Source of the DNA: Craterostigma plantagineum
Taxonomy: Eukaryota > Streptophyta > Magnoliopsida > Lamiales > Linderniaceae
Direction: 5' to 3'
NCBI GenBank assembly: GCA_027422505.1
Contig: JAPQWV010000051.1
Location: forward strand, 2,695,501 to 2,759,500
Length of the DNA stretch: 64,000 nucleotides
The translations under genes and the position numbers were made by a program. The stretch's first letter is position 1. Every line of letters begins with the position of its first letter. The notes under the pieces were generated by a model. It did not search any database. It saw only the letters and a program-made list of their open reading frames with translations, and was not told where the DNA came from. Shown here in pieces: positions 34,471-45,900 of this stretch.

Positions 34471-35245
34471 AAGGTAACCCAGAAATTTTAATTGCAGATT
34501 CGAAAACTTATCAAATTGAACTCAAATTTCATCGGAATCGCTGTCATAAAAAGTATTAGATCGATACCCACTCAGTTTTGTAGCTAATTGACTCAAAAAA
34601 CATGGATATAAAGTGCAGAATCAAAAACAAAAAAAACTACAGTTCGTGAGGCTCGTCTTCTTTGAACAGCAGGTCTTCTTTCAACAGCTCTCCACTCGAC
34701 AGAATAGTTTCGACTGGTATTCAATGAAGCTATGATAGTAATGAATGGAAGTTGGGTTTTAATGAGGGTAGTTGAACTTGGAGAAGCTGCCATGGCGTTA
34801 ATGCAGCAGCAGAGCCATTTTTTTTTTCTATTTTCTTTTAAAATTATTTATTTTCATTTTTTTTTTTAAGTTAAACATTATTATGAAAAAGTAATTAGCA
34901 GTTAACTAAATTGGGGGCTATTGACTTAAAAAAAACGTCAAAGAGGCCACTTTTTAAAAACTTTTCTGGTCAAAGGCCATATTTTAAAAGAACCCCTAAA
35001 AAAACTCCGAGATTATTTATCATCTATTGAAGTTCGGGGACCGAAGGGACCCACATACTCATAGATGGACCATCAAAGCATGACAGCCCAATAACTAGAC
35101 CCACTGTAATCGGCCCATTAAAGGCATTTATAAATTAGGCTTAATTACTTTACTGGTCCCATATATTTGGAATAGTGACAGGGGTAACGTTTTTATGCCA
35201 CCAACTTTAAATATTGCAATTTCAGGAAAAACTATGTGGTGGAAG

Positions 35246-35846
35246 CAATGTTTTAAAATGCGTGTTGCGCACTGTGTCACGTTTTTGTTCCAACAGCGCA
35301 TAGCGTAAATAGCGTAGCGTATTGTGTGAGTATTTCGAGCAAGCCGATTTTAATAATCTATATTATTTATGGTCTCATTTTCACTATTTATATAGTATAT
35401 TTATAAAATTAAACACACATATCTTTACATATGTAGTGTATCTTCCCATTTACTAATTAAAAATAATTTAAATATCAAAATATATAAGATATATATGTCA
35501 TTTTGATCGTCATGAAATAATAAATAAATTAGATGTGATTATTTATTATTATACATAAGTCACATAAAGGAAAGACCATTTCTAATTTAGTGGGAATATG
35601 AAATAAAATTTTAAACAAAATAAAAAATAAAAAGAAAGTTTATTACTGAACTTTTGCTCAGCTAGCCACTTGGCTTCTTTCACTTTCGTCTGGGAAAGTT
35701 CACACATCACATCATCTATTTTGAAACAAATAAAAATTTAAAAAAAAAAAAATTACGCTTTTTTCTATACGCCTTGGAGCGTTTTCATGAAGAAAGACGC
35801 AATAGCGCGCTTTGAAGCGCGCGATCGAACGCCTTTTAAAACACTG
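35246..35846. mobile_element. hAT-type MITE, TSD GGTGGAAG
   Basis: 601 bp flanked by perfect 8-bp GGTGGAAG (35238-35245 and 35847-35854). The termini are CAATGTTTTAAAATGCGT on the left and, inverted, CAGTGTTTTAAAAGGCGT on the right. The interior is AT-rich with no coding sequence; GCGC-rich sub-terminal words lie at both ends. Confidence 0.88.
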
Positions 35847-36176
35847 GGTGGAAGTGTGGATATACGTAGCCCCCAGCTATATCTAGTTTGAAATTGATTG
35901 GTGAGAGATCAAATGTATTTGCCATTTATTCATCCCTTGAAGATGAGGCTGCCATGAAAACCAATTTTTATAACTGCAATCGTAGGAATCAGATGCAAAT
36001 TGCAATGACAGCTAAAATTTTCTGTAAGAATGGGGACATTGTGATATACATAGTAGCATAGAGCAAATGTGAAACCAAGTATGGAGTAAAGAAAGAATAC
36101 AGTCTGCCGAACTGTTTTGGGCTGCAATATATTTAAGAAGATGCAAACATAACACATCGGTTACTCATCGATAGCT

Positions 36177-38247
36177 TCAACTCGATGGAACTGTCGAAGT
36201 CGAGACCTCAGCACTACACACGGGGCAAACCTAACAGAGGATTTCAAATAATCGCATCGTATACAGTGAGAATCCATAGGGTACTGACGTATCAGAAATA
36301 ACACATGATCAGTATTTTATACGTTACGTATATATATTGCAAGAAGAAGTCGAGCGAGCGGAGTCATAAATGATGTAATTACCTTGTTTATCTTCAGCCA
36401 ATTGTTGATACACTCAGTGTGATACGAGTGCTTGCAAGAAAGAACGGTGAGGGTCTCATCCTCTTCATAGTCCAACCTGCATATGACACACCTGAGAAAA
36501 AAAAAACAAGGATATATATATATATATATATACATGATTAGGTGGCATATTACAATATACAATTATATACACTAATAAATAACTACTTACGAGTCGCCGA
36601 GGCTCTCTTGACTGCCCTCCGATTTATATTTTACCGAAGGGAGAGTAGCAATGGTGTCAGAAGAAAGACCTCTGCTCTCCGTACCCACGACGTCTCCAAG
36701 GGCAATTAACTCCTGTGTAGTATACGGTAAACATCGAATGCAAATGGAAAAATGCACACAAAAAAGGACATAGGCGAGTTGAATCTTCTATGCTTACCTC
36801 ATACGATAGTTCATCAGGGTCCAACTCTTCCCATGCATCCTAAAGAATAATTACAACATCATCACATATGAACGAGCATAGAGAAACATCATGGGGTCGC
36901 AAATAGCATAAGTTTACAATACATACCAGCGAATCACCGCCAGTATCCTCATCATCCTCTTCATCTTCTTCGTCATATTCCTCTTCATCTTCATCTCCAT
37001 CTTCAGCCCCAGCAACCACTACATATCATCAGCATGACGTCAACCATTATTATAACATCCTTAAACATCAAAATGGTTATAACAACCTGAGGAACCAACT
37101 AAGACAGAAAAGTCAGGTTAGGATCTCACTTTCGCTTATTCCAGCTAAGGCCATCAACCTAGCTGCCATTTCACGTTCTTCAGCATCTTGCAACGCCCTA
37201 GCATAGGCTTCATCGCTCGAAAGGGCAGATAGGTCAATTTCGCTACTTTGGTCTCCGTTTTCAACTTGATGGCCATCGGCGTTGGCATCAAATGCATCTT
37301 CTGCCTCGGCATCGTCCACCTCAGCGGCAAATCCATCATAATCATCTTCACTGGCATCGTCGTAATCATCTTCTTCATCATCAATTTCATCTTCAAACCC
37401 ATAATCCCAACTTCCATAGTAACTGCCTCCGCCGGCATTCCTCGTCAACATCATATAAGCTCTTTCCTAAATCCCAGAAAGGAAAGAAAAAATTTGCAAT
37501 ACGCAGTCATTATAAATATTGTCCAGTGGATGAACACGCATCGTCAATGAATAGTTGTACATAATCCGAAATTCACAGTGAGATTATTGTGAGTCTCCAT
37601 TGCGTTCTATTCTAGTAAACGAGGAAAATCCTACTGGTGATTCAATTTAACACTTAGATAAGATGATAGATTCAGACATGTCAAGGGACCGAATACCGTA
37701 AATTTCCCTTCAGGATGAAACAAAAAATACCCATTTTAACATTATAAGTAGCTAAGCAACGAATGCCTACAAAATCTTTACTTTTATATGATAAAAATTT
37801 ACTCGGACTATCCAAGGACCAACTTTTGGTATCCGCCCCATCCTTCCTTTCCCAGAAAATCAGTACCACAAAAACAAAGAGAGAAATGGCACCGCAAAAA
37901 TAAACTGTTAGAATTAGAAATCCGAACAAACTTATCAAATGCATCGCAACACAAGCTACGTGTCCTGCCAATCAAGAATTGAAATTCACATGACACATCG
38001 AAAAACAAAATTAAAAATCAATAAATCCACAATCAAGAAGGGAAACCTGCTCCTGGAGAGTACGGGCAAGTGCAAGGTCGGCATCCTCTTGGCTGAGGTC
38101 CGTAAACGGCGTTCTCCGGCGCCTGTTACCGGCGTTATCATCTCCGTTAGTCTGACTGGCGATGGTGTCGCGATTATCGTTACCAGGGTTCTCTTCAGCA
38201 GTAGAGGAATTATTGTTTGATTCCTCCTTGGAATTTGGATTTTCCAT
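36177..38247 (-). CDS. BBR: RING-H2 E3 ubiquitin ligase, BIG BROTHER-related type
   Basis: Seven exons on the minus strand: 38247-38047, 37466-37130, 37018-36927, 36839-36798, 36712-36591, 36491-36383, 36230-36177 (957 bp, 318 aa). Phases agree throughout. The C-terminal RING-H2 finger begins near residue 266: CVICRLDYEEDE, then SCKHSYHTECINNWL and VCPVC, giving the C3H2C3 ligand set. The rest is very acidic (EDEIDDEEDDYDDASEDDYD), with two short helical blocks LSQEDADLALARTLQEQ and SSDEAYARALQDAEEREM. The second resembles the region conserved before the RING in BIG BROTHER-type organ-size regulators. Expected role: ubiquitin transfer from E2 to substrates in the cytosol or nucleus. Assignment to BBR rather than another BB relative is by overall layout. 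Confidence 0.88.
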
Positions 38248-38304
38248 CGCTGCGAAAATCGATCCCTGTTTAGGAGAAACGAGAATTTGATGAGATACAA
38301 TGAA

Positions 38305-38314
38305 TTAGGGTTTT
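38305..38314 (-). promoter_or_regulatory. telo-box-like motif upstream of the RING-H2 gene
   Basis: AACCCTAA (minus strand) about 60 bp upstream of the ATG at 38247, probably in the 5' leader. Confidence 0.4.
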
Positions 38315-38539
38315 TTGTTTGCTTCCGATTTGAATGTGGTGTGGTTATGGTGGGCCGGTTCGGTTTGGCCTTTCTTTTTGAGACTTCGATTGAAGTAAAC
38401 TTCGTATTTTGAAATCATTATCTTTTTGTCGACAATTACTTGCACCTTTTTCTCTTGTAATAGAGACGAAACATTGATTATCCATTGAAATTGCCCAAGT
38501 TGGGCATAACTTATTTAAATTAAATATGGTTAGAAATAA

Positions 38540-38948
38540 GGGGATTTTACATAAAAATACCCATTAGTATAAAAAATTAGCAAGTCAGTACCCTACCATG
38601 ATTTTTTTATGCAGGTACCTGTCACTAAATTTTTTGCACTTTGGTACCTACCTGCCACAATGTTATCATATCGCACATTTAGTACCATAGAAAAACGTAT
38701 TGTGTTACGTACCACAACTAGAAAATGGTACCATCATATAGTCAGCCGCAAGGTACCATATGGAATATATATAGTAATCATATATGAGTACCATATAAAT
38801 GCGTGATGTGGTACGCGATACACATATAAAAAGGTACGTCAATACCGAGAAAGTCGCAAGTCGAACGGTACTTACTTAAAAAATTTCTGACATAAGTACC
38901 GACTTACAAATTTTTTGTAGAATTGGGTATTTTTGTATAGAATTCATC
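38540..38948. mobile_element. MULE-type MITE, 9-bp TSD TAGAAATAA
   Basis: 409 bp flanked by perfect 9-bp TAGAAATAA (38531-38539 and 38949-38957). There is a long imperfect terminal inverted repeat: the left reads ACATAAAAATACCCATTAG and the right, inverted, reads ATACAAAAATACCCAATTC. Both continue into AAAAAATT..GTAAGTC.GTAC. The 9-bp duplication indicates Mutator-type mobilisation. GGTACC-type words recur inside. Non-coding. Confidence 0.8.
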
Positions 38949-39351
38949 TAGAAATAAATTTCCAAGATTTAAAAAATATAGTGATTTAAATGGTGAAGAT
39001 GGAAAAAAAAATAATTAAACCACGTCGTTTCGATTTCTTGACTTGTTATTCATGAACAGACAGCGCAGCGCTGCGCAGATAACGAAGAGTCGGTAATAAA
39101 TATGTTACATTGGTAGCAGAGGTAGTAAAATTAACGCTAGAAGTTGGTAATAAGAAAAGAGATTGTGAAATAATAATTTCTATTCTCTGTTAGAGAAGAT
39201 ACATAAGCTAGCTAATAATATATACAATGAATAAACTAATATTTTGCCTCTAATCTAGCACGTAATAATTACAAGTAAATGAAATGGATAAGCACAAATC
39301 AATTTAACTTGATTGAGGAACTGATCACCCGGGATTTATGCTATTAGTTGG

Positions 39352-39359
39352 TATAAAAA
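39352..39359 (+). promoter_or_regulatory. TATA box of the first jacalin-like gene
   Basis: TATAAAAA, 79 bp upstream of the predicted ATG at 39438. Confidence 0.6.
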
Positions 39360-39437
39360 GAGAGAGATTACATTTTAAAGCCGCCGACAAAGTCACTCAG
39401 CTCCCTCACAAATACATACAATATATATCGGCAAATA

Positions 39438-40028
39438 ATGGGTAATGATTTCAAAGTCGTCAAGTTAGGTCCCGTCGGTCGCAGTGACTTCGGCGACGAA
39501 TGGGATGTTAAGGGTAAGATTGCTCAGATAATCACTTCTTACGATAGCAAAATAAGGTGGATTCAATTCCTACATGCCGACAACAATGGAACTCTCTCAC
39601 TCTCTGATAGGATTGGCTCGAGCACTGATGGCAATCGTTTCAGCACTGTAAGTAAACCCTAATTCTCTCTAAGACACAGTAGAGGTCGAAAAGTAATTAT
39701 ATGTAATAAATATACATGACAGGTGACGCTTAATGGAAACGAGTACATAACTTCGATCAGTGGCCAGTCGAGCCGGAGCTATATATTTTCGATCAGAATT
39801 TCGACGAATTTACGTGAGCTTGGTCTTTTTGGAGAAGAGCATCAGTTCAGTGTTTCTCACGAATATGAGTTCAGCTTCAGCTTTGATGGAGATGCTCAGC
39901 TTGGTGGCTTTCATGGAACTGCTGACTCAGGTGGCGTTAGGTCGATTGGAGTGTACCTCAACCTAAACTCGACTGTAGATGATGATAAGAGTGTTGTTAA
40001 GAACCTTGGGGTAGATAATAAAACGTAA
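39438..40028 (+). CDS. jacalin-like lectin, single domain
   Basis: Two exons: 39438-39647 and 39723-40028 (516 bp, 171 aa), joined at GTAAGT..ACAG. The single jacalin-related (mannose-binding-type beta-prism) domain has KLGPVGRSDFGDEWDVKG near the N-terminus, then ISGQSSRSYIFSIRISTN and LGGFHGTADSGGVRSIGVYL near the C-terminus. There is no signal peptide, so a cytosolic or nuclear location is expected, as for most plant jacalin-related lectins, which are often stress or defence induced. It probably binds sugar, but specificity cannot be read from the sequence. A broken paralogue lies at 50903, and the two are now separated by a Copia. Confidence 0.85.
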
Positions 40029-40878
40029 TACTTTTACTTCATGAAAGAATGTTATTAATAATAGCAATCATCTCCCATGAATATATGTGGAGTTTTTGCT
40101 TTTGATATGAATGTTTTCAGCTTCCTTGGTACCCTTTTTTTGGTCAGTTTGACTTGGTTTTCGTTATATGTTTTATCTTCAATTCAGCGCACCTTCAAGT
40201 TTGTATTTGTGGTCTAATGAAATCCCAAGTACCATCTTATCCATTCTATTCATCGCTTCATATGAGCAAAATATGACAAAATAACATGCTTGGCCCTTCT
40301 TCCTTGTGACAAAACCTGGCTGAGCGGGCATTGAAAATAATTGAATGCAATCTATCGATACCTAGGTGGAAATATCAGACTAATAAATCAATTTACTCGG
40401 AATGTTATAACCGCGGCCTACATGGAGTATCAAATTCAATCAAACTTCAGATAAATAACACAATTATAAGATTTATGTAAGCACATCGAAAACTCCTTTA
40501 GAATGGAATCTACAAGTTTATAAGGGTTTGGGCCGATGTCATCTCAAGCTCAACAGTACACCTATTACAAAGAAGCTACGCAGGCAACAAGGGAGCGAGT
40601 TTTATATTAAATGTACATATAGTGATACAGACACATTATAAGAGGTTATTTATTGGGTTCATTATTAAATGTATATTAGAATAGATTTTGGTTCACTTCA
40701 TCTCGATTTCATGAAACGTCGTCTTGAATGAGTATTAGTAATAAATATTTCTTGGTAATAATCTTCGCAAAAGAAGAACACGAAGAGGTGATCGCTGTTC
40801 CTGTTGGTCTTCCTCACGCGAAAGAGAAACTAAACAAATACTATAAGCCATTGTACAGACTATATATATATTATATAT

Positions 40879-40909
<31 letters not shown>

Positions 40910-40915
40910 TATATA
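40029..40915. other. 3' flank of lectin gene ending in a (TA)n microsatellite
   Basis: No gene seen. 40860-40915 is an almost pure TA repeat, the target of the Copia insertion; ATATA is the 5-bp target duplication. Confidence 0.6.
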
Positions 40916-41315
40916 TGATGGGAGTGGGTTGGTGCAACAACCAATCCACCCACCCACTCTACTATTATAATAATATTTAATTATATTATTATTATATATG
41001 TATTAGAGGGGGGTTTTGTTCCCTCATTATAGATCTCACACCAAAAACACCAAAGAAAGAAAAGAAGAGTGAGGGAGAAAGAAAAGAAAAAATAGAGGGT
41101 TTGTTCGGTATTTGCTCCAACTATAAAGAGAGATAGTATGTGTTTTCTCCTTTATAGATTGAGAGTTTGTAACCCCTGTTTTTACCCAGTAATAAATTTC
41201 TACCTCGCCCGTGGTTTTTTACCCCAAGTTGAAAAGGGGTTTTCCACGTAAATTCCCATGTTCCATTTATCCTCACAGTCATTTCCAATTTCGTTACGCT
41301 GTCCATTTCGCAACA
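40916..41315 (+). repeat. 5' LTR of the host Copia (lacks TATA box)
   Basis: 400 bp, TGATGGGAGT to CGCAACA. It appears identical to the 3' LTR except for a 16-bp deletion near 41018 plus an adjacent substitution. The deletion removes the CCTATAAATAGG present in the 3' LTR. Confidence 0.9.
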
Positions 41316-41647
41316 AGTGGTATCAGAGCCTGCCCTGATTGATATTCCAATTATGCTCTGTGGTTGCAGCTTTGTCTGATCTTCCACATCAGAAAGGATA
41401 TCGAAAAGGTTTATCGTTACGAAAGAGTTTTTTGGCAAGTCGTGGTAATAGACTGTGTAAGTAAGTTCTGTCTAGGTGGCTGGTGCCAAGCGGGACACAT
41501 AGTGACCCCACCAGATCTCATCTGGGAATTTACTTAGAAGGGTAATTTTGTCTTGAAAGCTGGTCGCTACCCTTTCTGCAAATTATCTGATCAGTACTAT
41601 TTGGCTAGACTATTGAATTTCTCCGACGATAGCGACGTGAAAAAAAA

Positions 41648-42962
41648 ATGGCAGCTAAAAATGAAATTGAGAAATTCAACGGGAAAAACTACTCACTGTG
41701 GAAAATGAGGATAAAGGCAATTTTACTCAAAGAAAATTGTCTGGAGGCGATCACTGGCAGACCAACAACTATTACAAGTGATGCCAACTGGAGGAAGATG
41801 GACGGGAGGGCCATCGCCAATATTCATCTAGCATTAGCAGATGACATATTATCAAGCGTTGAAGAGAAAGCTAGTGCGAAAGAAATCTGGGATCATCTAG
41901 AGAAGCCGTATCAAGTCAAGTCACTCCACAGCCGAATTTTTCTGAAAAGAAAATTATATCATCTACGAATGGAAGAATCTTCTTCAATGACCGAGCACAT
42001 CAACAAGTTGAATACTCTATTCTCTCAACTTAAAGACTTGGACTACAAAATAGAGCCAAGTGAACGTGCTGAGCTTCTACTGCAAAGCCTGCCAGACTCC
42101 TATGATCAACTCGTCATCAATCTGAGCAACAACCAAGCTGCGGGGAAACTTATCTTCGACAATATTGCAGCTGCGGTTCTCGAAGAAGAAAGTCGACGCA
42201 ATAACAAAGAAGACAAGTTGACAATGTCCCAACAGGCGGAAGCGTTGACGGTGACGAGGGCGAGATCGGGAGCACGCGGTCCAAATGTAAGCTGAAAACG
42301 AACAAGACCCGGAGAGTCTAGTCCAAGTGGGAGTCAAAAACGGCAAAGCCTTGTTATGAAAAATAAGAAGGCAATAAAGTGTTACCACTGTGGCAAGACA
42401 GGTCATCTGAAGAAAGATTGTTGGGCTCTAAACAAAAATCCCAATGCCCAAGGAAACACCGCCAACACTACCGACGATGGAATTGCCTTGGTGTGTGAAG
42501 CCGCAACCACTATCGCTGAAAATGGAAGATTCAACGACGTGTGGCTCATGGACTCAGCAGCTACTTTCCACATGACCTCTCGAAGGGAATGGTTTCATCA
42601 ATACGAGCCAACCTTTGGAGGGTATGTCTACAGCTGCAATGACCAAGCGCTGAAGATTGTCGGGGTCGGTACGATTCAAATAAAGATGTACGATGGCACT
42701 GTGCGTACCATCCATGCTGTCCGACATATGGAGGGCTTGAAGAAAAATCTGTTGTCCGTGGGGCAACTGGATGATCTTGGTTTCAAAATTGAATTGGAGA
42801 ATAAAATCATGAAGGTCTCCAAAGGAGCACTGGTGGTGATGAAGGGCGAAAAGATAGCTGCAAATCTATACAAGCTAAAGGGAGAGACTCTGCAAGAAGG
42901 GCAAGCATCTGTTGCTACGACAAGTTCAAATGAAAAGTCTACAATGACTTGGCACAAGAAAC
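41648..42962 (+). pseudogene. host Copia gag and protease (interrupted)
   Basis: 41648-42295 is Gag (EKFNGKNYSLWKMRIKAIL, UBN2-type capsid), followed by a frame break. 42356-42962 carries the zinc knuckle CYHCGKTGHLKKDC and protease (WLMDSAATFHMTS; the usual DSGA reads DSAA). The frame is then cut at TWHKK by the inner element. The catalytic-loop Gly-to-Ala change in the protease is unusual. Confidence 0.85.
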
Positions 42963-45900
42963 TGTTAGGAAATAATCCTTGTAATCCCATTTTCCTTTAT
43001 TAGATTAGGAAAAGATTAGATTAGGATATGATTGCATTATCTTTTCCTTATTAGCGTAGGCTAAATTAGTCGCCTGATTGTAGGCATTTATTAGTTTCCA
43101 TGTAAACTTCTATTTAAGCAGTACAGAGGCTACAGAAACCGTAGTCGATTCAGCTTCACAAAACAAGACCGTGTTCACTGTGTTCGCGTGAGTTTATTTC
43201 CAACAACTGGTATCAGAGCGAGTTTCATCCAGGGACCATGGGCGATGAGAGCAAGAAAGGCGATACCTCCGGCGCCGTGATCGTAGGCGATGGGAGCAAG
43301 AAAGCCGATGCCTCCGGCACCGTGATCCAGAGAGTGATTCGTGAGGTGGGCGGCGGGAATAGCTACCCCGTTCTCACCAAGACCAACTACTCTGACTGGG
43401 CGCTCATGATGAAGGTGAAGCTGAAGGCGAGAACGTTATGGAACGCCATCGAGAAGGGCACTGCCGATGAGCAGGAAGACATGATGGCGCTCGATGCGTT
43501 GGTGAGTGCGGTCCCGCCCGAGATGGTGTCGACGATCGGCTCCAAGGAGACGGCCAAGGAGGCCTGGGACGCGATCGCGACCATGAGGATCGGGGACGAT
43601 CGTGTGAAGAAGGCAACGGCGCAACAGCTGCGTCGCAAATTCGACCTCGCCTCGTTCAATGACGGCGAGACCGTTGAGGAGTTCGCGCTACGCCTCAATG
43701 GCATGGCGGCGCACCTCACCACGTTAGGAGAGAAGATGGAAGAAAAGGAGATCGTAGCCAAGATGCTACGAAGTCTGCCTCCTCGCTTCAAGCAGATCGC
43801 GATTGCGATCAAGACCTTGCTTGATCCATCCACCATGACGGTCGCCGATCTCACCGGGCGATTGCAAGAGGCGGAGGAGGAGTTGAATGGACCCCCGGCG
43901 TCACTACAGCACGAGGGCAAGCTGTATCTCACTGAGGAGCAGTGGGACGCGCAACGAAAGAAGCGAGAGGCGGAGAACCACTCACGCGGTCGTGGCGCGA
44001 ATAGAGGAGGCGGCCGACGCGGGCGCGGTCGTGGGCGAGCTGGCGAGTCGAGTGGGCCGGCTACTTCGAACAAGCGCGCAGGTGACGAGTGCCGAAATTG
44101 TGGGAAGTTGGGCCACTGGGCCCGGGAGTGCTGGTCGAAGCCCAAGAAGGCGCAGGCCCAAGCAGTCCACGAAGAGGAAGAGGCCTCACTTTGTCTCGCA
44201 AAGTGCTCCCCCATTCTCTCCCCACCGGCTCCGCAATCGACGGCGACTTCGTCGACGTCATCCATGGCCCAGATCGAGATCCGCGAAGAGAAGGTGTTCG
44301 CGCAGCTCGGGGAAGAAGAAGAGGAACGGGAGGCGGAGACGTGGGTCCTGGACTCGGGGGCAACCAATCACATGTCCGGATCTAGAACCGCCTTCTCGAA
44401 GCTCGACGTGGCGGTACGAGGCACCGTGCGTTTCGGCAACGACTCGGTGGCACGCATTGAAGGGCGGGGCACTGTCATCTTTGTGTGCAAGAACGGGGAG
44501 CTCCGTTCATTCGACGGCGTCTACTTCATTCCACGGTTGACGACGAACATCGTGAGTCTTGGCCAGCTCGACGAGGTCCGCTACAAGATCGAGATCGAAG
44601 ATGGCGTGATGCGGATTCGGGAGCTCGGCGGTCAACTGTTGGCAAGGGTGACGCGCGAGGCGAATCGTCTATACCTTCTTCGGATCAAGATAGCACCGCC
44701 GATGTGCTTAGCGGTGCGCGGGCGCGGCGACGAGGTGGCATGGCGCTGGCATGATCGCTTCGGCCATGTCAACATGGCGGCGCTCCGTAAGCTAGCTCGG
44801 GAGGAGCTGGTGTGCGGACTGCCGGAGATCGGACAGGTGGACCAGCTGTGCGATGCATGTCTGGCTGGAAAGCAGAAGCGCACCCCATTTCCGGGAAAAG
44901 CGGAGTATCGTGCGAAGCAGCGACTTGAGCTTGTGCATGGCGATCTGTGCGGGCCAATCACACCAGCAACCCCAAGCGGCAACATGTACTTCTTGTTGCT
45001 CGTCGATGGCCTTAGCCGTTATATGTGGGTAGCCACCATTCCTACGAAGGATCGTGCTGCGGCTGCCATCAAGGAACTCCAGGCACGGGCCGAGGGGGAG
45101 TCCGGGCTGAAGCTGGGGGCACTTCGGACCGATCGTGGTGGAGAATTCACGTCGATCGAGTTTGCGGAGTATTGCGCCGGAGAAGGGATACATCGCCAAC
45201 ACACCGCACCATATAGCCCGCAGCAGAACGGCGTGGTCGAGCGACGGAATGGGATGGTGGTGGCGACAGCGAGGAGTATGCTCAAGGCCAAGGGGCTGCC
45301 GGGCTGGTTCTGGGGCGAGGCTGTGACCACCGCGATATACATCCTCAACCGATGCCCGACGAAGAGCGTGGACGGCATGACGCCGTTCGAAGCATGGCAT
45401 GAGAAGAAGCCGGCAGTGCATCACTTGAGGACGTTCGGCTGCATCGTCTACGTTCGGAACACGACGCCGCATCTGAAGAAGCTCGAGGATCGTGGCTGTA
45501 AGATGATCTTCATCGGCTACGAGCGCGGCTCCAAAGCGTACCGCGCTTACGACCCTATCACGAAGCGTGTCCACGTGACGCGCGACGTGGTGTTCGACGA
45601 AGGAGCACAGTGGGAGTGGGACTCTGTGCAGGTCGATGGCAAGCCGAACGGCAACGACGACGTGTTCATGGTGGAGTACTCGATCGTAAACCAGGGACCT
45701 TCGGTGGCTGATGGCACTGAGGAGGCACTTGAAACCACAACTGAGGAGGATGAGCTGACGCCGCCGGCATCACCTCATGGTGGTGGAGGAGCTGTACCTG
45801 CGGGATCCAGCGGGGCACAGGAGGTGGAGTTCGCCTCACCGCCGAGCGAGGCCGGCGAGCACTTGGACGCCGACCACGACGACGACGCCCCTCTCCGGTT

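Larger units (their letters stand above)
29863..34995. mobile_element. MULE (Mutator-like element), about 5.1 kb, degenerate, near CLPP2 start
   Basis: Bounded by identical CTAAAAAAAC at 29853-29862 and 34996-35005, a 9-10 bp target duplication of the Mutator class. The ends are weakly inverted. The left reads GGATTTATTGGGTAAATGG; the right, inverted, reads GGGTTCTTTTAAAATATGG. Both continue with a TGA..CAG stretch and a TGGCCTC word. Inside are a MuDR-type transposase remnant (minus), an Ulp1-like protease segment (plus) and three blocks of GGGACCC/GGGTCCC repeats near the two ends. The boundaries rest on a low-complexity duplication and an imperfect TIR, so I hold them with moderate confidence; the MULE identity of the coding remnant is firmer. 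Confidence 0.65.

Noticed and set aside
40860..40915. TA-rich tract as an origin or regulatory element
   Set aside because: Simple TA microsatellite; its relevance here is as the Copia target site.
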